Shown: positions 9,367 to 18,902 of the stretch, piece after piece
Layout: each line of letters starts with the position of its first letter
How positions within the stretch are numbered: the first letter of the stretch is position 1
Assembly (NCBI RefSeq): GCF_000614185.1
Contig: NZ_BAKM01000012.1
Span: forward strand, 1-64,000
DNA length: 64,000 nt
Origin: Phocaeicola sartorii JCM 17136 = DSM 21941
Lineage (GTDB): Bacteria > Bacteroidota > Bacteroidia > Bacteroidales > Bacteroidaceae
Direction: 5' to 3'
Made by a program: the position numbers and the translations under genes
Notes under the pieces: model-generated
The model's database searches: none
What the model saw: the letters and a program-made list of their open reading frames with translations, nothing else
Told to the model about the DNA's origin: nothing

Positions 9367-10038
9367 ATGGATGATTTTAGAAAATTTGCTACCAAGCATT
9401 TGGGAATGAATAGTATGGTGCTGGATGATGTCATCAAGTCACAGGGATATCTGAATCCTTATATTCTGGAGGAGCGTCAGTTGAATGTGACTCAGTTGGA
9501 TGTGTTTTCCCGACTGATGATGGACAGAATCATCTTTCTGGGCACACAGATTGATGATTATACAGCCAATACCCTCCAGGCTCAGCTTTTATATTTGGAC
9601 TCGGTAGAGTCTGGTAAAGATATATCTATTTATATCAATTCACCGGGCGGATCTGTTTATGCCGGACTGGGTATCTATGACACCATGCAGTTCATCAACA
9701 GTGATGTTGCCACGATTTGTACAGGTATGGCCGCCTCGATGGCCGCTGTGCTGCTGGTTGCGGGAGCGGAAGGCAAGCGTTCCGCGCTGACCCACTCACG
9801 CGTGATGATTCATCAGCCGATGGGCGGTGCGCAAGGACAGGCCTCGGACATTGAGATCACAGCCCGCGAAATCCAAAAATTGAAGAAAGAACTTTATACC
9901 ATTATAGCAGACCACTCTCATACGGATTTTGACAAAGTATGGGCGGACTCTGACCGCGACTACTGGATGACAGCCCTGGAAGCTAAAGAATATGGTATGA
10001 TTGATGAGGTTCTGTCACGCAAGCCGGCTGCTCTATAA
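9367..10038 (+). CDS. clpP: ATP-dependent Clp protease proteolytic subunit
   Basis: A 223-residue serine protease subunit of the ClpXP complex. The catalytic Ser is in GMAASMAA, the His in RVMIHQPMGG, and the Asp falls in the usual later position. The N-terminus is about 25 residues longer than E. coli ClpP, as in other Bacteroidetes, and may be processed. It is followed by clpX with 124 bp between them. Confidence 0.96.
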   Translation: MDDFRKFATKHLGMNSMVLDDVIKSQGYLNPYILEERQLNVTQLDVFSRLMMDRIIFLGTQIDDYTANTLQAQLLYLDSVESGKDISIYINSPGGSVYAGLGIYDTMQFINSDVATICTGMAASMAAVLLVAGAEGKRSALTHSRVMIHQPMGGAQGQASDIEITAREIQKLKKELYTIIADHSHTDFDKVWADSDRDYWMTALEAKEYGMIDEVLSRKPAAL

Positions 10039-10162
10039 TGTATTTATTTTCATTCGAAAAGAATGACAGTACTAAAAACGACTCAAGTTTCTGTTGTAAT
10101 CTGATACAGATTTCTTTCTTGAAGATGTATGGGGGAGACTTGAATATTTAAAGGAATGAACA

Positions 10163-11413
10163 TTGGAAGATAATAAAACACCTAGAAACAGTAGAAGGAA
10201 ATGTAGTTTCTGCGGACGTTCGGAAAATGAGGTCGGATTTCTGATAACCGGAATGAACGGCTGTATTTGCGACAGCTGCTCGGAGCAGGCATACGAAATT
10301 ATACAGGAGGCCATGCATCAGAAAAAAGATGCGCCGGGTGAGCTGAACTTGAAGGAACTTCCGAAACCCAAGGAAATCAAGGATTTTCTGGATCAATATA
10401 TTATTGGTCAGGATGACGCCAAACGTTACCTTTCCGTAGCCGTGTACAATCATTACAAGCGTCTGCTTCAAAAAGTGGACAAGGATGATATCGAGATTGA
10501 AAAGTCCAATATCATTATGGTAGGTAGTACAGGTACGGGAAAAACGTTGCTGGCACGTACTATAGCCAAGTTATTGCATGTGCCGTTCACTATAGTGGAT
10601 GCCACCGTGCTGACAGAGGCAGGTTATGTGGGCGAGGACATCGAGAGTCTTCTGACCCGCTTGCTTCAAGTGGCCGATTATAATGTGGCGGAAGCTGAAA
10701 GAGGCATTGTGTTTATTGATGAGATTGACAAGATTGCCCGTAAAGGAGACAACCCCTCCATAACTCGTGATGTGAGTGGTGAAGGTGTGCAGCAGGGGCT
10801 GTTGAAATTGCTGGAAGGTTCCGTTGTGAACGTGCCGCCTCAGGGAGGGCGTAAGCATCCCGATCAGAAAATGATTCCGGTCAATACTAAAAACATTCTG
10901 TTCATTTGTGGCGGGGCGTTTGATGGCATTGAACGCAAGATCGCGCAACGCTTGAACACACATGTGGTAGGTTACAGTGCGGCAAAAGATGTGGTGAAGA
11001 TAGACCGTGGCAACTTGATGCAATATATCGCCCCTCAGGACTTGAAGTCATTCGGGCTGATTCCTGAGATCATAGGCCGTCTGCCTATCCTGACCTATCT
11101 GAATCCGCTGGACAGAACTGCCTTGCGCAATATCTTGACGGAGCCGAAGAACTCCATCATCAAGCAGTACGTCAAACTGTTCGAAATGGATGGAGTCAAG
11201 CTGGAATTCCAGCCCGAAGTATTCGAGTATATTGTAGACAAAGCTATTGAATATAAGTTAGGCGCGCGCGGATTACGTTCCATTGTAGAGACGATTATGA
11301 TGGACGTTATGTTTGAAATCCCCTCTCAGAAAGCGAAAAAGTACGAAGTGACACTCGATTTTGCGAAAAAACAGATGGGAAAGGCAAATATTTCGCGGCT
11401 GCAAACCGCTTAG
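10163..11413 (+). CDS. clpX: ATP-dependent Clp protease ATP-binding subunit ClpX
   Basis: A 416-residue AAA+ unfoldase that feeds substrates to ClpP. The N-terminal zinc-binding domain shows CSFCGRSE and CICDSCSEQ, Walker A is GSTGTGKT, Walker B is [11 protein letters not shown], and the ClpP-docking loop and sensor-2 region (GARGLRS) are present. No in-frame ATG lies before the zinc finger, so the start appears to be TTG at 10163. A nearby ATG at 10156 is in another frame, so a lost base at the start cannot be excluded. Confidence 0.95.
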   Translation: MEDNKTPRNSRRKCSFCGRSENEVGFLITGMNGCICDSCSEQAYEIIQEAMHQKKDAPGELNLKELPKPKEIKDFLDQYIIGQDDAKRYLSVAVYNHYKRLLQKVDKDDIEIEKSNIIMVGSTGTGKTLLARTIAKLLHVPFTIVDATVLTEAGYVGEDIESLLTRLLQVADYNVAEAERGIVFIDEIDKIARKGDNPSITRDVSGEGVQQGLLKLLEGSVVNVPPQGGRKHPDQKMIPVNTKNILFICGGAFDGIERKIAQRLNTHVVGYSAAKDVVKIDRGNLMQYIAPQDLKSFGLIPEIIGRLPILTYLNPLDRTALRNILTEPKNSIIKQYVKLFEMDGVKLEFQPEVFEYIVDKAIEYKLGARGLRSIVETIMMDVMFEIPSQKAKKYEVTLDFAKKQMGKANISRLQTA

Positions 11414-11476
11414 TATCAAGAAATAAAGGGAGAGAGAAAGAAAAAAATGCAATTCTTCTGAAAAATATTACTCGAA

Positions 11477-11512
11477 ATATTCGTGTAATTTGAGAACTTG
11501 TTTATAACTTTG
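11477..11512 (+). promoter_or_regulatory. recQ promoter region with an ATATTCGTGTAAT motif
   Basis: TAACTTTG at 11505-11512 matches the -7 consensus. Just upstream, at 11477-11489, lies ATATTCGTGTAAT, the same 13 bases that form the core of the 24-bp periodic repeats in front of the Fic gene at 27431-27494. A shared binding site is possible. Confidence 0.45.
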
Positions 11513-11572
11513 TTAGGCAACAAAAGATGTAAAACAAGAAATCGGGAAAAACCGTGAAAAACTATTGATACA

Positions 11573-13751
11573 ATGACGGAGAATATAAATTTAACGGACG
11601 CATTAAAAAAGTATTTTGGATTTGATACTTTCAAAGGTAATCAGGAAGCGATCATCCGTAATCTGCTTGCCGGAAATGATACATTTGTTTTGATGCCTAC
11701 GGGCGGTGGTAAATCGTTATGCTATCAGTTGCCATCCCTTATCATGGATGGAACAGCAATCGTTATATCTCCTTTAATTGCATTGATGAAGAACCAGGTG
11801 GATGCCATGCGTAATTTCAGCGAGGAGGACGGAGTGGCACACTTCATCAACTCGTCATTGAACAAGTCGGCTATAGACCAGGTCAAATCGGATATTCTGA
11901 GCGGCAAGACCAAATTGCTCTACGTGGCTCCCGAGTCTTTGACGAAGGAGGAGAATGTGGATTTTTTGAGAGGAGTGAAGATCTCATTTTATGCAGTGGA
12001 CGAAGCGCACTGTATTTCGGAATGGGGGCATGACTTCCGTCCGGAGTACCGCCGCATCCGTCCTATTATTAATGAAATAGGAAAGGCGCCGGTGATAGCC
12101 CTTACTGCCACCGCGACTCCGAAGGTGCGTATGGATATTCAGAAAAACTTGGGTATGCAGGACGCGCAGGAGTTCAAGTCTTCTTTCAATCGTCCGAACC
12201 TGTATTACGAAGTACGCTCGAAGACGAATAACATAGACAGGGATATTATCAAGTTTATCAAGGCTAATGCGGGTAAATCGGGTATTATCTATTGCCTGAG
12301 CCGTAAGAAGGTGGAAGAATTGGCCGAGGTGCTTCAGGCTAACGGGATCAACGCGCGCGCTTATCACGCCGGTATGGATTCTGCTACACGCACTGCCAAT
12401 CAGGATGGTTTTTTGAAAGAGGATATAGATGTGATTGTCGCTACCATCGCTTTTGGAATGGGGATTGACAAGCCTGATGTGCGTTTTGTGATACATTATG
12501 ATATTCCGAAAAGTCTGGAAGGCTACTACCAGGAAACGGGCAGGGCCGGACGGGACGGAGGGGAAGGACAGTGTATTACGTTCTATTCCAACAAGGACTT
12601 GCAGAAACTGGAGAAGTTTATGCAGGGAAAGCCCGTGGCAGAGCAGGAAATCGGTAAACAGTTGTTGTTGGAGACAGCTGCCTACGCAGAGTCGTCTATA
12701 TGCCGCCGCAAATCATTGTTACATTATTTCGGGGAAGAATTTACAGAGGAGAATTGTGGAAATTGTGATAACTGTTTAAATCCTAAAAAGCAAGTGGAGG
12801 CTCAGGATTCATTATGCGCTGTGATTGAAGCAATCATAGCAGTGAAAGAAAATTTTAAAGCGGATTATATAATTGATATTCTTTTGGGTAAGGAAACGTC
12901 AGAAGTACTTGCTCATAAACATGAGGAACTGGAAGTGTTCGGTTCGGGCATGGGAGAAGAAGAAAGGATGTGGAATGCTGTCATCCGTCAGGCTTTGATA
13001 GCGGGTTATTTAAGCAAAGATGTAGAGAATTACGGTCTGTTGAAGGTTACTCCCGAAGCATAAATTCTTGAAAAAGCCGAAGTCTTTCAAGATTGTCGAG
13101 GACAATGATTTCGAGGAGGAAGAAGAGGAGACTCCGGTTCGGGGAGGTGCCTCTTGTGCGGTCGATCCGGTGCTTTACTCTATGTTGAAAGACTTGCGTA
13201 AGAAGCTGTCCAAGAAACTGGATGTTCCGCCGTATGTTATTTTCCAGGATCCTTCTTTGGAGGCGATGGCTACGATCTATCCGGTGACTTTGGAAGAATT
13301 GCAGAATATTCCGGGCGTAGGTGCCGGAAAGGCGAAACGCTATGGCCAGGAGTTCTGCGTATTGATAAAGAAGCATTGTGAGGAAAATGAAATAGAGCGT
13401 CCGGAAGATTTGCGTGTCCGCACGGTCGCTAATAAATCCAAGCTGAAAGTCTCTATCATCCAGGCTATTGACCGTAAGGTGGCTCTTGATGACATTGCCG
13501 TGTCAAAGGGACTGGAGTTCGGTGAACTGCTGGACGAGGTGGAGGCTATCGTTTATTCGGGTACCAAGCTGAATATTGATTACTTCTTGGAGGAAATCAT
13601 GGATGAGGATCATTTGGATGATATCTATGATTACTTCAAAGAATCTACTACAGACAAGATAGATGATGCGATGGATGAACTGGGGGATGACTATACCGAG
13701 GATGAAATCCGGTTGGTCCGCATCAAGTTTATTTCTGAAATGGCGAATTGA
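11573..13751 (+). CDS. recQ: ATP-dependent DNA helicase RecQ (frame shifted near its C-terminal third)
   Basis: A 3'-5' SF2 DNA helicase for recombination and repair, about 725 residues when joined. The first part has Walker A PTGGGKS, the DEAH-type box DEAHC, the TATA motif LTATATP and the motif VI segment QETGRAGRDG. It continues through the zinc-binding Cys cluster (CRRKSLLHYFGEE, CGNCDNC). The frame stops at 13061-13063 (TAA) and resumes at about 13068, where the HRDC-like domain (NIPGVGAGKAKRYG) and a Bacteroides-specific acidic tail follow. The net change is +1 or -2, unlike the -1 losses elsewhere. The sequence GAAGCATAAATTC could derive from GAAGGCCATAAATTC by loss of two bases. Confidence 0.9.
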
Positions 13752-13775
13752 TGCTTTTTTGATTGTTTTGATAAT

Positions 13776-13815
13776 AAGAAAGCCGGACTTGCACTCATTG
13801 CAGGTCCGGCTTTCT
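13776..13815. terminator. terminator after recQ
   Basis: AAGAAAGCCGGACTTGCA (13776-13793) pairs with TGCAGGTCCGGCTTTCTT (13798-13815) with a single bulge and a short loop, followed by TTTTA. It is a strong Rho-independent terminator closing the housekeeping block. Confidence 0.85.
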
Positions 13816-13831
13816 TTTTAACCGGCTCTTT

Positions 13832-13864
13832 TTTGCGTGGGGATAGAATATTTGCCTATATTTG
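13832..13864 (+). promoter_or_regulatory. promoter of the TPR/HTH regulator gene
   Basis: TTTG (13832-13835) and TATATTTG (13857-13864) are spaced by 21 bp, a full Bacteroidetes promoter. The ATG of the regulator is 23 bp downstream. Confidence 0.7.
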
Positions 13865-13886
13865 CATAAACCTTAAACTTTGAACA

Positions 13887-15650
13887 ATGAGATTTTTCAT
13901 TTGGATTGTTTTTACTTTCTCATTGACCTCTTGTAATCATCAGCATCCTATGCGGCAGCAGTATTTGGAAAGAGCGGAAGCATATATGGAACAGCAACCG
14001 GACAGTGCTTTATCTCTTTTACAGCAATTGTCCGCTGATGATTGCCGGGGAGACGCGCAGAAAGCATACTACAATCTTTTGCTGACACAGGCTTTGGACA
14101 AGACCTGCCATTCTATCACCGATGCCCCTGTCGCTTCGGCGTTGGATTATTATCAACATAGTGAGGACTCATTAAGGAAAGCGAAAGCTTTCTTCTATCA
14201 GGGCAGGCAATACAGTGAGGCGAAAGAATATGAAGCGGCTGTCCCTCACTATCTGCGTGCGCTGACGGCTATGAAACCGTTGGATGAGCCTAAATACAAG
14301 GCGTTGTGCTATTCGCATCTGGGAAATGCCAATTTCAGACAAGGTTTGTATGCCAAGGGTTTGAGGTATTATAAAGATGCAGTTCGCACTTTCAAGGGAA
14401 TAAAGGACAGTACCAATTATACCATATCTTTATTGGATGCCGGATATGGTTTTTTATTGCTGGCAAAACTTGATAGTGCGGAACACTATACCCTGCAAGG
14501 ATTACGAATGGCAGAGTTGATTGATTCAAAGGTGGAGGTACAGACTGCTGTCCGTAATTTGGGCATTATCTATTCGGAGCGGAAAGAATATCAAAGAGCC
14601 TTGAATATTCTTCTATCTGCTAGAAATAAAGTGCTAGATGGTGATTATTCCTATTTTTATTCTTTGTCTAACGTATATATACACCAAGAACAATATGATT
14701 CCGCTGTATATTATGCGGAGTATATAATTAAGAATGATAGTGATTGGTATGGACAGGCCAGCGGTTATCTTTCTCTGTATAAGATAGCAAAGAAACGGAA
14801 GGATTGGGAAAAGGCTTTGGCTTATAAAGAGAAATATGACCTATATGCTGACAGTATCCATGAGCATACGCAAACGGTGAAACTGGAAGAGATCCAACTG
14901 AAGTATGACAATCAGGATTTGGCCCATGAAAAGGAATTGCTTGCCATAAACAAGCAGCACAATGAATGGCGGATGGGTGGTGTCATTGTGTTTATTATTC
15001 TGCTTTTGCTCTACATCCTGTCTGTCTATAAGCGCGAGAAAGTGAAGAAAGAGCGGTGCATTCTGTTGTTACAGAAGCAGATATGGGAGAATGAAAACAC
15101 TTTGTTCGCCTTGCAGCGCGATTATGTCAAGCGGAATAAGGAAATAGAGGAATTGTCTTTCCGTTATGCACAGAACAATGAAAGCCTGTCTGCCGAAAAT
15201 GAAGAGGTGAGGCGGAATCTGGAGGAATTGCAACAGAAGAATAAGGAGGAGAATCTCAAGTTGGTGGATCAAAATAAGATTTTGCTGGACGAGCTGAAGA
15301 AATATAAGGATATAAAGATGGAGGGTGGGAAGTACTATGAAACCGTCCTCTTTATCATTCAGCTTCTGGATAATCCCGGCACGGCTTATGCCCTGACTCC
15401 GGAAGAATTGGATGCTATAGAGTATTTTGTCATCCGTTTGTTCGGTCCCATGTTTCAAAGCCGTGTCGAGGCTGTGGGGCTGAGTGCCACCGAACGGAAG
15501 TTGTGGTGCTTGTTACAGTTGGGCTTTCCTCATGCTTCTATTGCCACTTTTCTGTGCATTACTCCTCAATCTGTTTCAAGAGCCAAACTCCGGATGAAGA
15601 AAAAGATACAGGAATTTATGGCAGATGATACGGATAAACTCTATCTGTGA
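13887..15650 (+). CDS. membrane-bound TPR regulator with C-terminal helix-turn-helix
   Basis: A 587-residue protein. It starts with a lipoprotein-like signal (lipobox LTSC near residues 14-17) followed by six or more tetratricopeptide repeats (about residues 25-330) that would lie in the periplasm, a transmembrane helix near residues 361-382 (GGVIVFIILLLLYILSV), a long charged coiled coil (about 385-480) and a LuxR/sigma-like HTH (about 530-575, around SATERKLWCLLQLGFPHASI). This TPR-TM-HTH layout is a recurrent Bacteroidetes regulator type thought to pass an envelope signal directly to DNA. Its 3' end is duplicated at 25297-25353, which ties it to the locus downstream. The target genes are not known from sequence. 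Confidence 0.82.
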   Translation: MRFFIWIVFTFSLTSCNHQHPMRQQYLERAEAYMEQQPDSALSLLQQLSADDCRGDAQKAYYNLLLTQALDKTCHSITDAPVASALDYYQHSEDSLRKAKAFFYQGRQYSEAKEYEAAVPHYLRALTAMKPLDEPKYKALCYSHLGNANFRQGLYAKGLRYYKDAVRTFKGIKDSTNYTISLLDAGYGFLLLAKLDSAEHYTLQGLRMAELIDSKVEVQTAVRNLGIIYSERKEYQRALNILLSARNKVLDGDYSYFYSLSNVYIHQEQYDSAVYYAEYIIKNDSDWYGQASGYLSLYKIAKKRKDWEKALAYKEKYDLYADSIHEHTQTVKLEEIQLKYDNQDLAHEKELLAINKQHNEWRMGGVIVFIILLLLYILSVYKREKVKKERCILLLQKQIWENENTLFALQRDYVKRNKEIEELSFRYAQNNESLSAENEEVRRNLEELQQKNKEENLKLVDQNKILLDELKKYKDIKMEGGKYYETVLFIIQLLDNPGTAYALTPEELDAIEYFVIRLFGPMFQSRVEAVGLSATERKLWCLLQLGFPHASIATFLCITPQSVSRAKLRMKKKIQEFMADDTDKLYL

Positions 15651-15855
15651 TGCGTGTCCGTTGATGTTCTTGTCTATCGACGGTGCTTCGGATGTATTGG
15701 TTTTGATTTATAAACCACTGGTATATAGATATTTATTAAATATTTCTCAACCTGCTATTTGTCTATCCTGCTTTTTAGGTTGTTCATTGCATTATTCCTA
15801 ATTTTACCGACGTTAAACTAATGAAATGTAGTCATGAAAAATAAATTGGTAGTAT
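15589..15855. repeat. direct repeat R1 (regulator 3' end plus leader of next gene)
   Basis: This segment recurs at 25292-25557 in the same orientation. The first 89 bases (15589-15677) differ from the other copy at five positions by my count; the remainder is more diverged, with small indels, until the shared TTCCTAATTTTACCGA and GTAGTCATGAAAA segments. It covers the last 20 codons of the regulator, its stop, and the leader of a short ORF. The two copies bracket about 9.4 kb of accessory genes. Confidence 0.85.
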
Positions 15856-15875
15856 CCGATGCTTTTTCTTTATAA
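15834..15875 (+). pseudogene. short ORF remnant, possible start of a lost peptide gene
   Basis: ATG at 15834 opens 13 codons (MKNKLVVSDAFSL) before TAA. The equivalent position in the second repeat has ATG at 25539 with MKIKLVLYE. The leader is conserved between the repeats but the coding part diverges right after, as expected if an ancestral small gene began here and was lost by rearrangement in both copies. Confidence 0.3.
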
Positions 15876-15890
15876 TAAATGCTATCTTGT

Positions 15891-17117
15891 ATGTTCATTG
15901 ATTTTTGGTGTGAAATATATGAGTCTGTAAAAAGAAAGCCTTCACGTACTATTCTGACCGGTATAGGCATATCATGGGGGATTTTTATCCTGATAGTCTT
16001 GGTTGGAATAGGTTCCGGCTTCGAACGGGGAATATTCAAACTCTTTAATGGATTCTCTAAAAGCACGACTTATGTATATGCGTCAGAAACATCAATGGGA
16101 TATAAAGGAGCGGCTAGCGGAAGAAAAATACAATTTCAAAAAGAAGATTTGGATATGTTGAAATCAAGAATACCCGAGATAACCCATCTGTCGCCCGAAA
16201 CGGGACGTTGGAACGCTGTTTATGCCGGCACGAAGAATGGCTGGTTTGAGACGCGAGGGGTATATCCTGATTACTTCTTGATAAAATTGTTGGAGGTAGA
16301 GCATGGTAGAATATTGAATGCCTTGGATATGAATGAAGCTCGAAAAGTGGTATTGATAGGTGAAAATGTGGCGGATATGCTTTTCAGAAAAGAAAATCCC
16401 ATTGGCAAGTATATCCGTATGGGGCAGTAGATGTTCCGGGTGATTGGAACAATAAAGAATACGATGCTTAATTCGTATGAGGCAAGAGTCATTTATATGC
16501 CTTATTCGGTCTATGAGCAGGTTGATGCCACTGCCGGGCGGTTTGGCACAGTTGTATTCTCTACAGTGAAAGGAGCCAAAATAAAGGAGGTGAATACCCA
16601 TGTGCGGAATGTGATGGCCAGAAAATATCAATTTGCCCCAAGTGATGATAAAGTCTTTTACTTTAATAGCATGGAGGAACAGGTAAAGGCATTTACTGAC
16701 TTATTTGTCATGATTCGCAAGTTCCTGTGGTTTATGGGAATCAGCACATTGGTCAGTGGTGTAATAGGAGTAGGCAATATCATGTATTCATCGGCAAAGG
16801 AGCGTACTCGTGAAATAGGTATCCGCAAGTCTGTAGGTGCCAAGGCACAGCAGATAAAGGCTATGTTTTTATGGGAATCCATAGCTCTTACTTCTTTAGC
16901 CGGATATGTAGGGTTGGTTTTGGGATGGGGGATACTGAAGGTTGTAGCACTTTTCATCTCAGAAGACACTCCGATGATGGAAAAACCGGGACTGGATTTT
17001 CCGACAGCTGTTGCCGCCATATTTATCTTAGTGATAGCAGGAACATTGGCCGGGCTGAGGCCGGCAATATATGCGGCGGAACTGAACCCTATAGAAGCTC
17101 TAAAAGAAGAAAATTAA
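15891..17117 (+). pseudogene. FtsX/MacB-type ABC transporter permease, interrupted by TAG
   Basis: About 408 residues if read through. TM1 lies near the N-terminus (ILTGIGISWGIFILIVLVGI), then a periplasmic MacB_PCD-like domain, then the three C-terminal FtsX helices with the conserved REIGIRKSVGAK segment. An in-frame TAG at 16428-16430 cuts it in the periplasmic domain; the next codon is ATG, so the downstream part could restart but would lack TM1. There is no ATPase domain in this protein and none in the adjacent genes. The start may be ATG 15879 or 15891. It runs into the adaptor gene after one base. The TAG could be real decay or an error. Confidence 0.75.
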
Positions 17118-17118
17118 T

Positions 17119-18195
17119 ATGAAAGTAGTAAGAACTGTTATATTATCCTTGATCTTGGTATTCTTGGCATTTGTCATTTACCGGGCGGTAAAGGGAGGTA
17201 GAAAGATACCCGCTTCTACTATCCGTGCCGAGTATCGGAATATTGAGAGCAAACTTACTATTCCGGGGGTGATACAGCCTTCTAAAGAAATAGATATAAA
17301 ATCGACTATCTCCGGTGTGTTGGAAAAGTTGTTGGTGCAGGTTGGAGATGAAGTGGTGGGAGGACAGCCATTGGCACAAATACGATATGTAAAAGATCCG
17401 TTGGAATACAGGCGGTTATTAAAGGAATTGGAAATAGCGGAAACCAGGTATTTGACTGCTGAAGCTAGTTTTGAGAGGACGGAAAATTTATATGTAAAAA
17501 AGTTGATAGCGCAAGAGGTGTATGAGGGCGAGAAAAGTAATTTGGCTGTTCTTCTGTCCGAATATGAATCCGTAGAATCGGAGTTGGATATGTTGAAAGG
17601 GCAATATAATCAAAAGGGAATATCCAATATTATAACGGCTACTGACGCAGGTACTATATTGGAGCTTCCGATAAAAGAGGGTGGGTCTGTGATGGCAAGA
17701 GGTACATTGAATGAAGGAACAACCGTGGCTAGAGTGGCAGATCTGCAATCGTTAGTATTTAAAGGAAACGTATTGGAATCTGATATATTGAAACTTGCTG
17801 TAGGGATGGAGCTGTCATTATCGGTTCCTATGGATAAGAATATAACTATTGACGGAGTATTAAGACTTGTCGCTCCCAAGGGAATTGTACAGGATGGAGT
17901 CGCGCGTTTTGAGATAACTGCCGGTTTGTTTATACCTGAAGAATATAAGCAAATGATAAAAGCCGGTGGTACGGCCAATGCAGAAATAGTGGTGGAGCGG
18001 AAAAACCACGTGCTGGCTTTGGAAGAGAAATATTTTCAGTTTAGCTATGATTCTGTTTTTGTAGAAATAGTAGCTAATGGCAGTAAATATGAGAAACGGT
18101 TTCTGAAAACAGGTATCTCGGATGGAATATATACTGAGATCATTTCAGGAGTAGATAGTCTGGATCATATAAAAAAGCAGAAAGAGGAAATATGA
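17119..18195 (+). CDS. HlyD/MacA-type periplasmic adaptor subunit
   Basis: A 358-residue membrane fusion protein: one N-terminal TM helix (about residues 7-25), a split biotinyl-lipoyl-like domain (around PGVIQPSKEIDIKSTISG and later ATDAGTILELPIKEGG), an alpha-helical hairpin with coiled-coil character (about 95-165) and beta-barrel domains. Such proteins bridge an inner-membrane transporter to an outer-membrane channel. Its start lies one base after the permease stop and its stop overlaps the next gene by 4 bp, so it belongs to a tight operon. No TolC-like gene is present here. Confidence 0.83.
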   Translation: MKVVRTVILSLILVFLAFVIYRAVKGGRKIPASTIRAEYRNIESKLTIPGVIQPSKEIDIKSTISGVLEKLLVQVGDEVVGGQPLAQIRYVKDPLEYRRLLKELEIAETRYLTAEASFERTENLYVKKLIAQEVYEGEKSNLAVLLSEYESVESELDMLKGQYNQKGISNIITATDAGTILELPIKEGGSVMARGTLNEGTTVARVADLQSLVFKGNVLESDILKLAVGMELSLSVPMDKNITIDGVLRLVAPKGIVQDGVARFEITAGLFIPEEYKQMIKAGGTANAEIVVERKNHVLALEEKYFQFSYDSVFVEIVANGSKYEKRFLKTGISDGIYTEIISGVDSLDHIKKQKEEI

Positions 18196-18902
18196 GAACA
18201 AGGAATACTATACAAAGAATTTGGATTATCATTATGATGTCATTTGTAGGCATATATACGTATGGGCAATACACAATCCAAATATTGCAAAAATCGTGTA
18301 AGTACACATTTGTAATACCGGAGGATGGGATACCATTCCTAGGTCGGTTCTTATGCAGAAACTTCCGGGATATTCGATTGATGCAGGATTATATCCCTTA
18401 CAGCAGCAGGAGTATTTCAAAGGGAATTACATATTGATAAATTTCCTGCCTACGATAAAAACACTTAATGGATTCCCGTTTAAACAAATTGAAGAAGATT
18501 TGGTGAAGATGAATAAAAAAAAAACTACTACCGAATACAGATACATTAAGGGTGACATATAAAGGAACAGAATCTAAAAAGCTTGACGGTTATTGCCATG
18601 TTTATACTTTATCTTCAATAGTTAAAGACAGTGTGGCGTTAGAATGTGTACAGGATTTGCTCCTGACCAAGTTCGGATATGTTTCATTATCCGGTTATCA
18701 AAAAGAGGGTGGTAAATATGCTTTGTCAGAACTATTGGATGTAATGACTCGAAATATTCAGATTCAGCAACCCTATAAATATGTAGAATCTGCCCCCAAG
18801 CAACATATCACATGTGTTCAAGTGATGGTATCAGTGTGTATAGGTTTGTTGGTATATATTATAATTATACTCTTTTCAAAAAGGAAGAAAAATAAAAAAT
18901 GA
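18192..18902 (+). pseudogene. unrecognised membrane-anchored protein, two frame changes
   Basis: Joined, this encodes about 236 residues: an N-terminal hydrophobic segment (WIIIMMSFVGIYTYG), a soluble middle, and a C-terminal TM helix (VMVSVCIGLLVYIIIILF) followed by a lysine-rich tail. The frame moves by -1 near 18310-18320 and back by +1 in a run of ten A at 18515-18524; reading nine A restores a sensible NKKKLLPNTDTLRV. I do not recognise the family. It overlaps both neighbours by 4 bp, the classic sign of an intact ancestral operon, so the damage is either recent or a sequencing error. Confidence 0.6.
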
